Positions 19,465-26,889 of a DNA stretch of 35,269 nucleotides are shown here, in pieces (within the stretch, counting starts at the first letter, position 1; each line of letters begins with the position of its first letter). The stretch is taken from NCBI RefSeq assembly GCF_023500045.1, contig NZ_JAMCOF010000001.1, positions 233,792 through 269,060 on the forward strand. Direction: 5' to 3'. The notes beneath the pieces were generated by a model, which did not search any database, was not told the origin of the DNA, and saw nothing but the letters and a program-made list of their open reading frames with translations. Position numbers and translations under genes: made by a program. Source of the DNA: Bartonella bilalgolemi (GTDB lineage Bacteria > Pseudomonadota > Alphaproteobacteria > Rhizobiales > Rhizobiaceae).

Positions 19465-19719
19465 GGAATGATGCTAGCGGGAATGATGCTAGCGGGAATG
19501 ATGCTAGCGGGAATGATGCTAGCGGGAATGATGCCAGTGGGAATGATGCCAGTGGGAATGATGCCAGCGGGAATGATGCCAGTGGGAATGATGCCAGTGG
19601 GAATGATGCCAGTGGGAATGATGCCAGTGGGAATGATGCCAGTGGGAATGATGCCAGTGGGAATGATGCCAGCGGGAATGATGCCAGTGGGAATGATGCC
19701 AGTGGGAATGATGCCAGCG
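19465..19719. repeat. Tandem array, 17 x 15 bp
   Basis: Seventeen direct copies of GGAATGATGCYAGYG, uninterrupted. Only two positions vary: the first four units read CTAGCG, the remaining thirteen read CCAGTG or CCAGCG. The array sits between the leftward DUF883 operon and exbB. On the minus strand it lies in a 134-codon open frame (19352-19756) encoding repeated SFPLA, where both variable positions fall in third codon positions. That frame has no visible ribosome site, so I do not call it a gene. Confidence 0.95.
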
Positions 19720-19863
19720 GGAATAATAATGCGAGATTTTCTTTATAAGGGAGCAAAAAAGAAATATAAATGATATCTAAAAATCTTCTTGATAATAAAA
19801 AAGATTAATCGTAAGTAGTAAAAAAATAATGACTTGTTTTTTTCGGATTTATACATTTAAAAA

Positions 19864-19917
19864 AGAGTATAAAAATTAGTCAAAGAGTATAAAGAGCAGT
19901 CAAGAAGTATAAAAGGG
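19864..19917 (+). repeat. 20-bp direct repeats in the exbB upstream region
   Basis: Two adjacent 20-bp units beginning AGAGTATAAA and ending AGTCAA (19864-19883, 19884-19903) and a third partial one (GAAGTATAAAAGG, from 19904), 40-90 bp before exbB. Each unit contains TATAAA. They could be regulator sites or repeated -10-like elements. Confidence 0.6.
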
Positions 19918-19956
19918 GAAATAAAAAATTTAAATAGTAAGGGTTGGGAATATAAT

Positions 19957-20781
19957 ATGACATCTCCTACAGTTCCTTTAGAAAACGATACCAGTGCATT
20001 ATCAATGCATGATTTTTCTCCTTTTTCAATGTTTATGGCTGCTGATTGGGTTGTAAAAGCTGTTATTATATTTCTATTGTTGGCTTCTCTTCTTTCCTGG
20101 ACAATTGCTTTTGTCAAGATTGTTGAACTCACTGTTGCAAAATATAAAGCACGGCGCGCTCTTCAATTAACGAATAATGCTCAAACACTTGCAGAACTCA
20201 TAGCAAACTTTAAAAAGATTAAAGGAACTTCTGTCTTCTTTTTGGAAGAAACACTCAAAGAAATACGTCTGTCGTCACAACAGCCTCATCTTATGAAATC
20301 TGAAGATTTACACAAAAATCAAGGTGAAGTTTTTTCTTATGATATCCTTTCTTGTGGACAGGTCGATGGAGTGAAAGAACGTATTCATTCACTTTTATCA
20401 CGCTATTTGTTTGCTGCAACGCGGCGTATTGCTTGCGGGAGTGCTATTCTTGCAACGATTGGATCTGTGGCACCCTTTGTTGGTCTTTTTGCAACCGTTT
20501 GGGGAATTATGAATTCCTTTATTGGAATCGCAAAGTCTCAAACAACACGGTTGGATGTGGTCGCACCCGGAATTGCTGAAGCTTTGCTGGCAACAGCTAT
20601 AGGGCTTTTTGTAGCAATTCCTGCTGTTATTATCTATAATGGTTTTATACGTGTTCTCAATGGATATCGAAATGATTTAGCCGATATCGCAGCAGCGATC
20701 GAAAGGCTTGTAAGTCGTGAATTCGATAGGCAACAACAGAACAAAAATTATCAGTTTAGCTATGAAAACAGATCAGTATGA
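19957..20781 (+). CDS. exbB: TonB-system energiser ExbB
   Basis: A 274-residue inner-membrane protein of the TolQ/ExbB/MotA family. It fits ExbB of the rhizobial type better than TolQ: MHDFSPFSMFMAADWVVKAV at the N-terminus with the first membrane helix, and the C-terminal part with RIACGSAILATIGSVAPFVG, GTVWGIMNSF-like sequence (ATVWGIMNSFIGIAKSQTT), VVAPGIAEALLATAIGLFVA and IPAVIIYN. With ExbD it turns proton flow into energy for TonB-dependent outer-membrane uptake, such as heme or iron. A cytoplasmic insertion of about 40 residues (around residues 95-135) is poorly conserved. It overlaps exbD by 20 bp. Confidence 0.88.
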   Translation: MTSPTVPLENDTSALSMHDFSPFSMFMAADWVVKAVIIFLLLASLLSWTIAFVKIVELTVAKYKARRALQLTNNAQTLAELIANFKKIKGTSVFFLEETLKEIRLSSQQPHLMKSEDLHKNQGEVFSYDILSCGQVDGVKERIHSLLSRYLFAATRRIACGSAILATIGSVAPFVGLFATVWGIMNSFIGIAKSQTTRLDVVAPGIAEALLATAIGLFVAIPAVIIYNGFIRVLNGYRNDLADIAAAIERLVSREFDRQQQNKNYQFSYENRSV

Positions 20782-21238
20782 TAATTGGGAAAACAATGAA
20801 GAAGGCATCTATAGTGAGATTAATGTAACGCCTTTCATTGATGTAATATTAGTGCTGTTGATTGTGTTTATGGTTGCTGCGCCTTTGGCAACATCGGTTC
20901 TTCCTGTTCAGTTGCCTACTTTGTCTCAAGTCCCTGTTGTGCCTCAGACTAATGAGCCCATTTATATTACCTTACAAAAGGATCATGCTCTTTATGTTGG
21001 GGAAAATCGCACCAGCAAAACAGAGTTGATTCATCTTTTGTTGCAGAAAACGCAGCGTAATTTCGAAACAAAGATCTTAATTCGAGCAGATAGCGAAATC
21101 GATTATGGAGTTGTTGTAGATCTCCTTAATCAAATCCGAATGGCTGGATATACCAAAATCGGTCTTGTAGGGCTCCATAAAGCTCCAACAACTGCTGCTC
21201 ATCATGGGATAAATGAGTCTATCGAAGAGGATGATTGA
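20762..21238 (+). CDS. exbD: TonB-system energiser ExbD
   Basis: A 158-residue protein with one N-terminal membrane helix: EINVTPFIDVILVLLIVFMV contains the essential membrane aspartate (Asp27), followed by AAPLATSVLPVQLP and a periplasmic domain ending in IRADSEIDYGVVVDLLNQI and GYTKIGLVGL. The frame also opens 15 codons earlier at 20717, but the ATG at 20762 fits the family N-terminus and overlaps the exbB stop, typical of coupled exbB-exbD. The stop overlaps the start of the tonB-like remnant (ATGATTGA), so a third gene was probably coupled. Confidence 0.9.
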   Translation: MKTDQYDNWENNEEGIYSEINVTPFIDVILVLLIVFMVAAPLATSVLPVQLPTLSQVPVVPQTNEPIYITLQKDHALYVGENRTSKTELIHLLLQKTQRNFETKILIRADSEIDYGVVVDLLNQIRMAGYTKIGLVGLHKAPTTAAHHGINESIEEDD

Positions 21239-21443
21239 ATGCATTCTAGGATATTTGTTTGTTCTAGAATGTGTGTTCGGCACTGCGCTGGGATGTTTGG
21301 GAGTGAGGAGCCTATGTTTAGAGGATTCTGGGGGATCTAAAGCAGAGGGAGTTTTTGTATCAGTCTCTTTTGTAGAGGCGTGTGAGGGCAAGAGTGCTGC
21401 CTTGAAAAAAAGAGGAGCGAGCGTGTTATTCTTGTCCTGTTGA
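21231..21443 (+). pseudogene. Truncated tonB-like remnant after exbD
   Basis: A 70-codon frame starting inside the exbD stop (ATGATTGA overlap at 21231-21238). Its first 25 residues are hydrophobic (ILGYLFVLECVFGTALGCLG), followed by AEGVFVSVSFVEACEGKSAALKK, which has the layout of a TonB N-terminus: membrane anchor, then the short conserved stretch before the proline-rich spacer. No proline-rich spacer or C-terminal domain remains; the frame ends inside the convergent dut gene. The exbB-exbD-tonB order is standard in rhizobia. I infer a decayed tonB; similarity is faint, and a chance frame is possible. Confidence 0.45.
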
Positions 21444-21977
21444 GCCAAAACCTCCCGTGCCGCGATCGTTCGGCATGGTTTGGAAAGAAGCAGAGAGGAG
21501 CTCTTCTTGAGTAGGATTAAATTCACAAACATTAACCTGGATAACTGGGGCAATGACCGTTTGTGCGATGCGCATCCCACGATGGATGGGGAAGTTTTCT
21601 TGCCCTAAATTAATCAGCAGGACTTTAACTTCACCACGGTAATCACTATCAATCGTTCCGGGAGTGTTTAGGCAAGTGATGCCATGCTTTAAAGCAAGGC
21701 CAGAGCGTGGACGGATTTGTGCTTCGTACCCTGGAAGAAGGTGAAAGATAAAACCTGTTGGTATGAGAATACGCTGTCCTGGGATGAGATTCACAATTTC
21801 TTCTGGAGCAAGAGCAGCCCGCAAATCAAGACCTACGGATCCTGCCGTTGCATAATGGGGAAGGTCAAGCCCTTGTCCGTGATCAAGGCGTTGAATCCGA
21901 AGAGGAAGTTTTTGTACAAGGTGAGAAAAAGTGTCTTTTTGAGGAGTCCGAGGAGGGGTGCTTGAAGAATGAGGCAT
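21426..21977 (-). CDS. dut: Deoxyuridine triphosphatase (dUTPase)
   Basis: Hydrolyses dUTP to dUMP, keeping uracil out of DNA and feeding dTMP synthesis. All five trimeric dUTPase motifs are present: [45 protein letters not shown] and the C-terminal [10 protein letters not shown]. At 183 residues it is longer than the usual 150, because of about 30 extra Ser/Pro/Thr-rich residues at the N-terminus; a later start would need a non-ATG codon. Its 3' end overlaps the tonB-like remnant by 18 bp in convergent orientation. Confidence 0.96.
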   Translation of the reverse strand: MPHSSSTPPRTPQKDTFSHLVQKLPLRIQRLDHGQGLDLPHYATAGSVGLDLRAALAPEEIVNLIPGQRILIPTGFIFHLLPGYEAQIRPRSGLALKHGITCLNTPGTIDSDYRGEVKVLLINLGQENFPIHRGMRIAQTVIAPVIQVNVCEFNPTQEELLSASFQTMPNDRGTGGFGSTGQE

Positions 21978-22083
21978 GGCAAGGAATTTCCAAAAAATAA
22001 ATCAAGTTCATATCCTAACAAAAGCCTTTTTACAAAACAAGCAAATATGGTTTTCTTAAATAAAGAGATCCCCTGTTTTTTGA

Positions 22084-22899
22084 TCAGATTGTGCCAATAA
22101 AAACCCCTGTCGCAAAAACTAAAATGCCACCGAGGATAATCTGAAGAGAAGCACGTCGTAAGGGAATGGACATGAATTTATTTTGGATCCAAACAATAGC
22201 CCCTAACTCAAAAAATACAATAATAAACGCAATAAATGTCGCTAAGAAAAAAGAGTCAATTAAATAAGGAATCGTATGTCCTAAACCACCAAGCATTGTC
22301 ATCAGACCACAGGCAATCCCTCTTTTTATAGGCGAGCCACGGCCGGATAATTTACCATCATCGTGAAGAGCTTCTGTAAGTCCCATCGAAAGACCAGCAC
22401 CAATAGAAGCCGAAAGACCCACTAAAAAAGTTTTGTATGTATCACCCGTCGCAAAAGCGGCTGCAAAAATAGGGGCAAGGGTGGAAATCGAACCATCCAT
22501 TAACCCAGCAAGGCCGGGTTGAATCCACGTTAAAAGAGTTTTCTTTTGATGAGGAGTAAGGGGAGATTGATCTGTTTCTACAGAAGGTTGAGAAGGAGAC
22601 TGAGCAGGAGAAAAGGATGAAAAAGCAGGGCTTTCAGGCGATGAACCTAAGGTTCCTGCATTGATATGGCATGAAAGGTTAAGTAATTGTTGGTGGTGCT
22701 GGAGCTCATTGTGACTCATGGTAGCAAGAATTAAAGCTTGAGTGGGACAAGACGATTTTAACGCTTTTGCATACTTTAAATACAATGCGGCATGATCTTT
22801 TTTTAATTGGGTAGCATGAGCAACAATTTCTTGTGCTGTGCAAGAAGAACAGATCTTTTGAGGTGTAGATGAAAAAAAATGCTTAGGCATTGGACTCAT
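22084..22899 (-). CDS. mbfA: MbfA-like iron exporter (reduced ferritin-like domain plus VIT1/CCC1 domain)
   Basis: The C-terminal two thirds is a VIT1/CCC1 transporter: MDGSISTLAPIFAAAFATGD, GLSMGLTEALHDDG and about five membrane helices ending at the last residue. The N-terminal 80 residues resemble part of a ferritin/erythrin domain (DHAALYLKYAKALKSSCP, then MSHNELQHHQQLL with the ExxH motif). Rhizobial MbfA has a larger ferritin-like domain with more metal ligands and exports iron to protect against iron and peroxide; here the domain is shortened to roughly one helix pair. A Pro/Ser linker joins the parts. A perfect Irr box lies 9 bp upstream of the first ATG; a second ATG (22890) is also possible. 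Confidence 0.8.
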   Translation of the reverse strand: MSPMPKHFFSSTPQKICSSCTAQEIVAHATQLKKDHAALYLKYAKALKSSCPTQALILATMSHNELQHHQQLLNLSCHINAGTLGSSPESPAFSSFSPAQSPSQPSVETDQSPLTPHQKKTLLTWIQPGLAGLMDGSISTLAPIFAAAFATGDTYKTFLVGLSASIGAGLSMGLTEALHDDGKLSGRGSPIKRGIACGLMTMLGGLGHTIPYLIDSFFLATFIAFIIVFFELGAIVWIQNKFMSIPLRRASLQIILGGILVFATGVFIGTI

Positions 22900-22907
22900 A
22901 TGATTAA

Positions 22908-22926
22908 TTTTAGAATTATTCTAAAA
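22908..22926. promoter_or_regulatory. Irr box (iron control element, ICE) upstream of the mbfA-like gene
   Basis: TTTTAGAATTATTCTAAAA is a perfect 19-bp palindrome matching the ICE consensus TTTAGAA-N3-TTCTAAA bound by the heme-responsive regulator Irr in Rhizobiales. It is 9-18 bp before the possible starts of the leftward mbfA-like gene, a position that would block transcription. mbfA is an Irr-repressed gene in Agrobacterium, so motif and gene support each other. Confidence 0.85.
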
Positions 22927-23645
22927 TATAAAAGGAAAATGATGAAAGTCAATTCAAAAACTTTGTTATTGAAGTAAAATTTTTGTAGAGGAGAATTTTC
23001 TTTGTGGAAAAAAACGAGGATAAATTGGTAGAGAAACCCAATAAGTATCCTATAGAGAATGAAAATCCTTTTGGGGGAATGGATACTCTTGGGGACGCTT
23101 TCTGTTGGAGGAAAAGTGGATTCTCAAAACGTGCAAGGACGAGCATCGAGGATGAGCATCGAAGGCAGAGCATTTTCTATCTGATATATTTTTTGATGAA
23201 AAAGGGGGCAAAAAATGCATGAAGGAAGTGTCATCTATAGCCCTTTGCTTTCTTATTGATCGTGGTGATGTAGGATAATGAAGAGCTGAAGGGCTTCGGT
23301 ACAGTGAGAGGCATTCTATTAGGGGGCGCACAAAAAGAAAGAGGTGTTCTATTGCCTCTGAAAAAAAAGAGAGAACTCTTTGAGAAAGTGATTTCATATG
23401 AAAAATTTGTGAAAAGCGTATCATTCTTTTTGCTGGAAAGAAATTGTTAAAATAATGGATAAGGTGCAAGAAAATAACACGAAGGGGAAAAGGCTTCTCA
23501 TCACTCTGTGAAGAAAGAAAAAAGAGAAGACATCGTCTTTTGGAGAAAAGATTATTCTAAGGAGAAATTTTCTCGGGTGATAAACAGAAGAACGAATAAA
23601 AGGGGAGGATTTTGTTTGTATGAGGTGCTTTTCCCTTTGTATTCT
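22927..23645. other. Spacer between the mbfA-like gene and dsbB
   Basis: About 720 bp with no recognised gene. A leftward 139-codon frame (23050-23469; starts MHLIHYFNNFFPAKRMIRF) has no family features and seems to be chance. A small imperfect repeat (GAGCATCGAGGATGAGCATCGA) lies at about 23143-23164. Confidence 0.5.
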
Positions 23646-24209
23646 TTATGGTTTTTGATGTTTCGTGAGGATTCCTTTTGAAGCAACAAAGAGGCTGATA
23701 AATATTAAAAACAAACTAGCAACAGCATTCCATCCAGCAAAGGAAAGAAACAAAAAATATCCGGGTGCTTGATTACAAGAGGGAGATTGAAAAGCATTTA
23801 ATTGATTTAAAAGTTGAGAGGCTTCTTTTATGATCATGATAGAGGAGGAAGTACAATTGTTCGGAGCATCCCAAAAGCGATATTCAGCACCTGCGTGGTA
23901 GATTGCTAAGATAAAGCTGATAACCATGAATATAAAAATACCCCAGAATAAAGAGCGTATCCAAGCAGAGAAGGGGAAAAATCGTGTTGATAAGCCAGCA
24001 ATACTTAAAAATATAAGAGAGCCATAATAAGGCAAGCGTTCAATCACGCACAACTTACAGGGAAAAATGCCACTAATATATTCAAAGGCAAGAGCAATAC
24101 TAATTGGAATCAATGAAAATATGGCGAGAATAAAAATCCATAATTTTTGCTCTTTATTGCTTAGTGTACAGTCAAGATGTCGGGTCAAAAGAAAGCGTGA
24201 AAAGGTCAT
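23646..24209 (-). CDS. dsbB: DsbB-like disulfide bond formation protein
   Basis: A 187-residue four-helix membrane protein with the DsbB layout. The first periplasmic loop has C51-x-x-C54 in FPCKLCVIERLPYYG; the second has C119 (NNCTSS) and C145 (SPSCNQAPG), followed by the FLFLSFAGWNAVASL helix. DsbB passes electrons from periplasmic DsbA to quinone. The QxxPxxxx region around RLPYYG fits alphaproteobacterial members. The gene starts 12 bp after the stop of the yqaA-like gene, so the two form a leftward operon. Confidence 0.88.
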   Translation of the reverse strand: MTFSRFLLTRHLDCTLSNKEQKLWIFILAIFSLIPISIALAFEYISGIFPCKLCVIERLPYYGSLIFLSIAGLSTRFFPFSAWIRSLFWGIFIFMVISFILAIYHAGAEYRFWDAPNNCTSSSIMIIKEASQLLNQLNAFQSPSCNQAPGYFLFLSFAGWNAVASLFLIFISLFVASKGILTKHQKP

Positions 24210-24221
24210 TGCGTGCGTGTC

Positions 24222-24830
24222 TTAAAGAAAAAAATATGATTTGAGAAAAAAAGCGTATAATCCATAAATGAATAAAAGTAAAAGAAAACTAAGCGGCATA
24301 AACCATTTAAAGTGATGAGAAAGCCAGTGGGTTGCTTGAGAGCCAAAACGTTGAATAAGCCAAGCAAAAAGATAAAAACGTGTTCCACGGGAAAGGATAC
24401 AGAGAAGAATAAAAAGCCAAAGATTAAAATGGGTAACGCCTGCAAGAAGGGTGGTAATCTTGATGGGAGGAAGATGGGTGAGACCCGAAACAGTCAGTAA
24501 AACTGCTAAAAATTCTTGAGTCGTATCATTGTATAATATTTGAAAATTTTCATATTGATTGGTAAATTCTAAAAGAGGTTTGACAATTGCGTCAGAGGCG
24601 AAATAACCAAGACACCACCCAACAATCCCCCCAAAAACAGAAAAAAATGTGGCAATAAAAGCATAGAAATACGCCTTTTGAGGACGAATAAGCGCGATGG
24701 GAATATACAAAACATCCGCTGGGATAAAAAAAATAAAGCTTTCAATAAAAGCGATAAAACCAAGCCAATAAGGTGCTGTACGGCGCTTTGCCAGTGAAAT
24801 TGTCCAAAGCTTTACCGTGTTCAAGATCAT
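24222..24830 (-). CDS. YqaA family membrane protein (SNARE-associated/DedA-related)
   Basis: A 202-residue polytopic membrane protein. The segment YWLGFIAFIESFIFFIPADVLYIPIALIRP followed by GGIVGWCLGYFASDAI matches the YqaA branch of the DedA/SNARE-associated family, with the acidic residue in FIES and the glycine-rich GxxxGWxxGY motif. DedA-type proteins are linked to membrane lipid transport and envelope homeostasis; the role of YqaA is not known. The frame begins five codons earlier at a TTG (24845), but the ATG at 24830 has a GGAAG ribosome site at good spacing. It pairs with dsbB, as in other Rhizobiales. Confidence 0.82.
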   Translation of the reverse strand: MILNTVKLWTISLAKRRTAPYWLGFIAFIESFIFFIPADVLYIPIALIRPQKAYFYAFIATFFSVFGGIVGWCLGYFASDAIVKPLLEFTNQYENFQILYNDTTQEFLAVLLTVSGLTHLPPIKITTLLAGVTHFNLWLFILLCILSRGTRFYLFAWLIQRFGSQATHWLSHHFKWFMPLSFLLLLFIYGLYAFFLKSYFFL

Positions 24831-24932
24831 TATTTCTTCCGACAATTCAAAGAGGCAAAGAAGATCAAGAAGATCTCAGAAAGCCTGAATGAGACAAAAA
24901 ACAGTCAATTCTTGCAAAAAAAAAGTCTAGTG

Positions 24933-24960
24933 TTGACGAATCTTCTATTCTTTATATAGT
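24933..24960 (+). promoter_or_regulatory. Promoter of tRNA-Leu
   Basis: TTGACG (24933-24938), 16-bp spacer, TATAGT (24955-24960), about 42 bp before the mature tRNA. This is one of the best sigma-70-type promoters in the window. Confidence 0.65.
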
Positions 24961-25002
24961 GCAAAAAAAGAGGGGACAAGTATGTTCCTTATCAGATGTC
25001 GT

Positions 25003-25087
25003 GCGGGTGTGGTGGAATTGGTAGACGCGCCAGACTCAAAATCTGGTTCCGAGAGGAGTGTCGGTTCGAGTCCGACCACCCGCACCA
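25003..25087 (+). tRNA. tRNA-Leu (anticodon CAA)
   Basis: 85 nt including encoded CCA. Acceptor GCGGGTG pairs with CACCCGC, the anticodon stem CCAGA/TCTGG closes loop CTCAAAA (anticodon CAA), a long variable arm marks class II, and the T arm GTCGG-TTCGAGT-CCGAC is perfect. It reads UUG. It bounds the phage-derived island on the left. Confidence 0.97.
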
Positions 25088-25383
25088 TTTTATTTCATAT
25101 TCTCTTTTTTTAATTATAAGATCTTTTTATTTCTCAACACAGCAACACAGTTTGTGAAGAGAGAATATTTTCCTTACTCTTTTGAGTTATGCACATCCTC
25201 TTGGAAAGATTTTTGGAGAAAGCCTCTTTGAGGAAAAGTCTCTTTGGAGACAGGTCAATGCAAAGATAGGCCAAAAAAATGCGTCCAAAAGAGTTTTTGT
25301 AAAAAAGAGAGTGCTCTCCTATACACAGAAAGTAAGGATAGAAAAAACAAAAAGCAGAAAGAAGGAATAAGAAGACGGACAAA
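25088..25383. other. Spacer between tRNA-Leu and the 24/25-bp array
   Basis: About 300 bp of AT-rich sequence, T-rich at first (possible tRNA terminator), then A/G-rich toward the array. No gene or attachment-site copy of the tRNA was found. Confidence 0.5.
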
Positions 25384-26087
25384 GGCAGGCGCAAGGGCCA
25401 AGGATAAGGGCAGGCGCAAGGGCAAGGGCAAAGGCAGGTGCAAGCGCAAGGATAAGGGCAGGCGCAAGGGCCAAGGATAAGGGCAGGCGCAAGGGCAAGG
25501 GCAAAGGCAGGCGCAAGCGCAAGGATAAGGGCAGGCGCAAGCGCAAGGATAAGGGCAGGCGCAAGGGCCAAGGATAAGGGCAGGTGCACGCGCAAGGATA
25601 AGGGCAGGCGCAAGCGCAAGGATAAGGGCAGGCGCAAGCGCAAGGATAAGGGCAGGCGCAAGGGCAAGGGCAAAGGCAGGCGCAAGCGCAAGGATAAGGG
25701 CAGGCGCAAGCGCAAGGATAAGGGCAGGCGCAAGGGCCAAGGATAAGGGCAGGCGCAAGGGCCAAGGATAAGGGCAGGCGCAAGGGCAAGGGCAAAGGCA
25801 GGCGCAAGGGCAAGGGCAAAGGCAGGTGCAAGCGCAAGGATAAGGGCAGGCGCAAGGGCAAGGATAAGGGCAGGTGCAAGGGCAAGGGCAAAGGCAGGTG
25901 CAAGCGCAAGGATAAGGGCAGGCGCAAGGGCCAAGGATAAGGGCAGGCGCAAGGGCAAGGGCAAAGGCAGGCGCAAGGGCCAAGGATAAGGGCAGGCGCA
26001 AGCGCAAGGATAAGGGCAGGCGCAAGGGCCAAGGATAAGGGCAGGCGCAAGCGCAAGGATAAGGGCAGGCGCAAGGGCAAGGGCAAA
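25384..26087. repeat. Purine-rich mosaic tandem array, 29 units of 24/25 bp
   Basis: Every unit begins GGCAGGYGCA. Three main variants follow it: A (AGCGCAAGGATAAG, 24 bp), B (AGGGCCAAGGATAAG, 25 bp) and C (AGGGCAAGGGCAAA, 24 bp), plus single odd units (20th, AGGGCAAGGATAAG; 9th with GCACGCGC). Order: B C A B C A A B A A A C A A B B C C A D C A B C B A B A C. Eight B units give 704 bp in total. The plus strand is nearly free of T. All three minus-strand frames stay open through it (Leu/Ala/Pro-, Leu/Arg/Pro- or Cys/Ala/Pro-type repeats), so the long open frames there are by-products and not called as genes. Confidence 0.96.
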
Positions 26088-26167
26088 GGAGGAAGAATAA
26101 ATGGGGAAATCGAAGGTGTGTTTTATGGAATGGTGATAAAAGATATGACGTATGCTTTTTTAAGAAG

Positions 26168-26773
26168 TTAAGATATCTTTGTGCGATTTGCATAGCCCCA
26201 GTGGACAGCAAGCAGGTCTAAACAGTCGCGTAAATGATCAGCAAGAGAATTTTGTTTGCGTTTGGAGGGGCTTAATTCTTTAAATGCTTGATCATAACCA
26301 ACCACTTGTTCAACCAGTCGGTACCCAAGAATGCCTAAGTGGATTTTGACTGTTTGTAATTGTTTGAGGGCATTTGTTTGGGCTTCTATTGGGTGGATAT
26401 ATTTCTGATTATTATCCACTTTTTGAACGGTCAAATCAAGACTCATTTGTGTATCACCTTGGCATTGACGCCAATAAACATAAAAGCGTTCCGCTGCTTT
26501 GTATTGTGCTTGGTTGATGTGTCCTTTCTTATATAAAAGGGCAATGGGACGGCTATGCGCATCGATAAGAGCAAGAGTGGTGCGTGGGTTTTGTGCGCTA
26601 ATTGGAGATGTGGGTTGAAAAGAAGGATTACTCGTTTCAATGATCACTTCTCGGGTTTTTAAGTGACCAATGGGTTTCTCTGGGCAGAGGGAGGATATGG
26701 AAAGAGAGGGGGAGGAAGATTTGTGTCTTTTGGTGGAGGTGAGTGTGGGATTTTTTTTTTGTGAATGGGTCAT
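26168..26773 (-). CDS. Phage-type protein, DUF6456-like
   Basis: A 201-residue protein. The N-terminal 60 residues are Ser/Thr/Lys-rich and disordered. The C-terminal part (IDAHSRPIALLYKKGHINQAQYKAAERFYVYWRQ..., then LKQLQTVKIHLGILGYRLVEQVVGYDQAFKEL and DHLRDCLDLLAVHWGYA) has the layout of small rhizobial phage proteins of the DUF6456 type: a helix ending in AAERF, then a helical domain near the C-terminus. Its function is unknown. A good AAGGAAAC ribosome site precedes the ATG. It is the last gene of the leftward replication operon and its stop is 80 bp from the large array. Confidence 0.6.
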   Translation of the reverse strand: MTHSQKKNPTLTSTKRHKSSSPSLSISSLCPEKPIGHLKTREVIIETSNPSFQPTSPISAQNPRTTLALIDAHSRPIALLYKKGHINQAQYKAAERFYVYWRQCQGDTQMSLDLTVQKVDNNQKYIHPIEAQTNALKQLQTVKIHLGILGYRLVEQVVGYDQAFKELSPSKRKQNSLADHLRDCLDLLAVHWGYANRTKIS

Positions 26774-26889
26774 GATGTTTCCTTATGAAAAGGGTGGGTT
26801 TTATTCTTGAGAGGAAAAGGACTGATAAAGGCTTCTAAGCAGTGGCGATGTTGGAGGATTGAAGGAATGCGCGCTGGTTGAGGGTTTGT

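Noticed and set aside
19957-21238. Assignment as tolQ-tolR
   Set aside because: Same superfamily, but the N-terminal SPFSMFMAADWVVKAV and the VVAPGIAEALLATAIGL/IPAVIIYN pattern fit rhizobial ExbB, and the partner fits ExbD. No tolA or tolB follows.
23050-23469. 139-codon leftward frame between the mbfA-like gene and dsbB
   Set aside because: No recognisable family, no ribosome site, and residue composition of AT-rich noncoding DNA.
25384-26087. CRISPR array
   Set aside because: Units are directly adjacent without unique spacers and no cas gene is present. The same holds for the other arrays in this window.
25134-26211. Three long leftward frames (255-318 codons) rich in Leu/Ala/Pro or Cys/Pro through the array
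   Set aside because: All three frames are open only because the repeat unit lacks stops in any leftward phase. The 25-bp units shift phase, there is no conserved start or domain, and the frames overlap each other.
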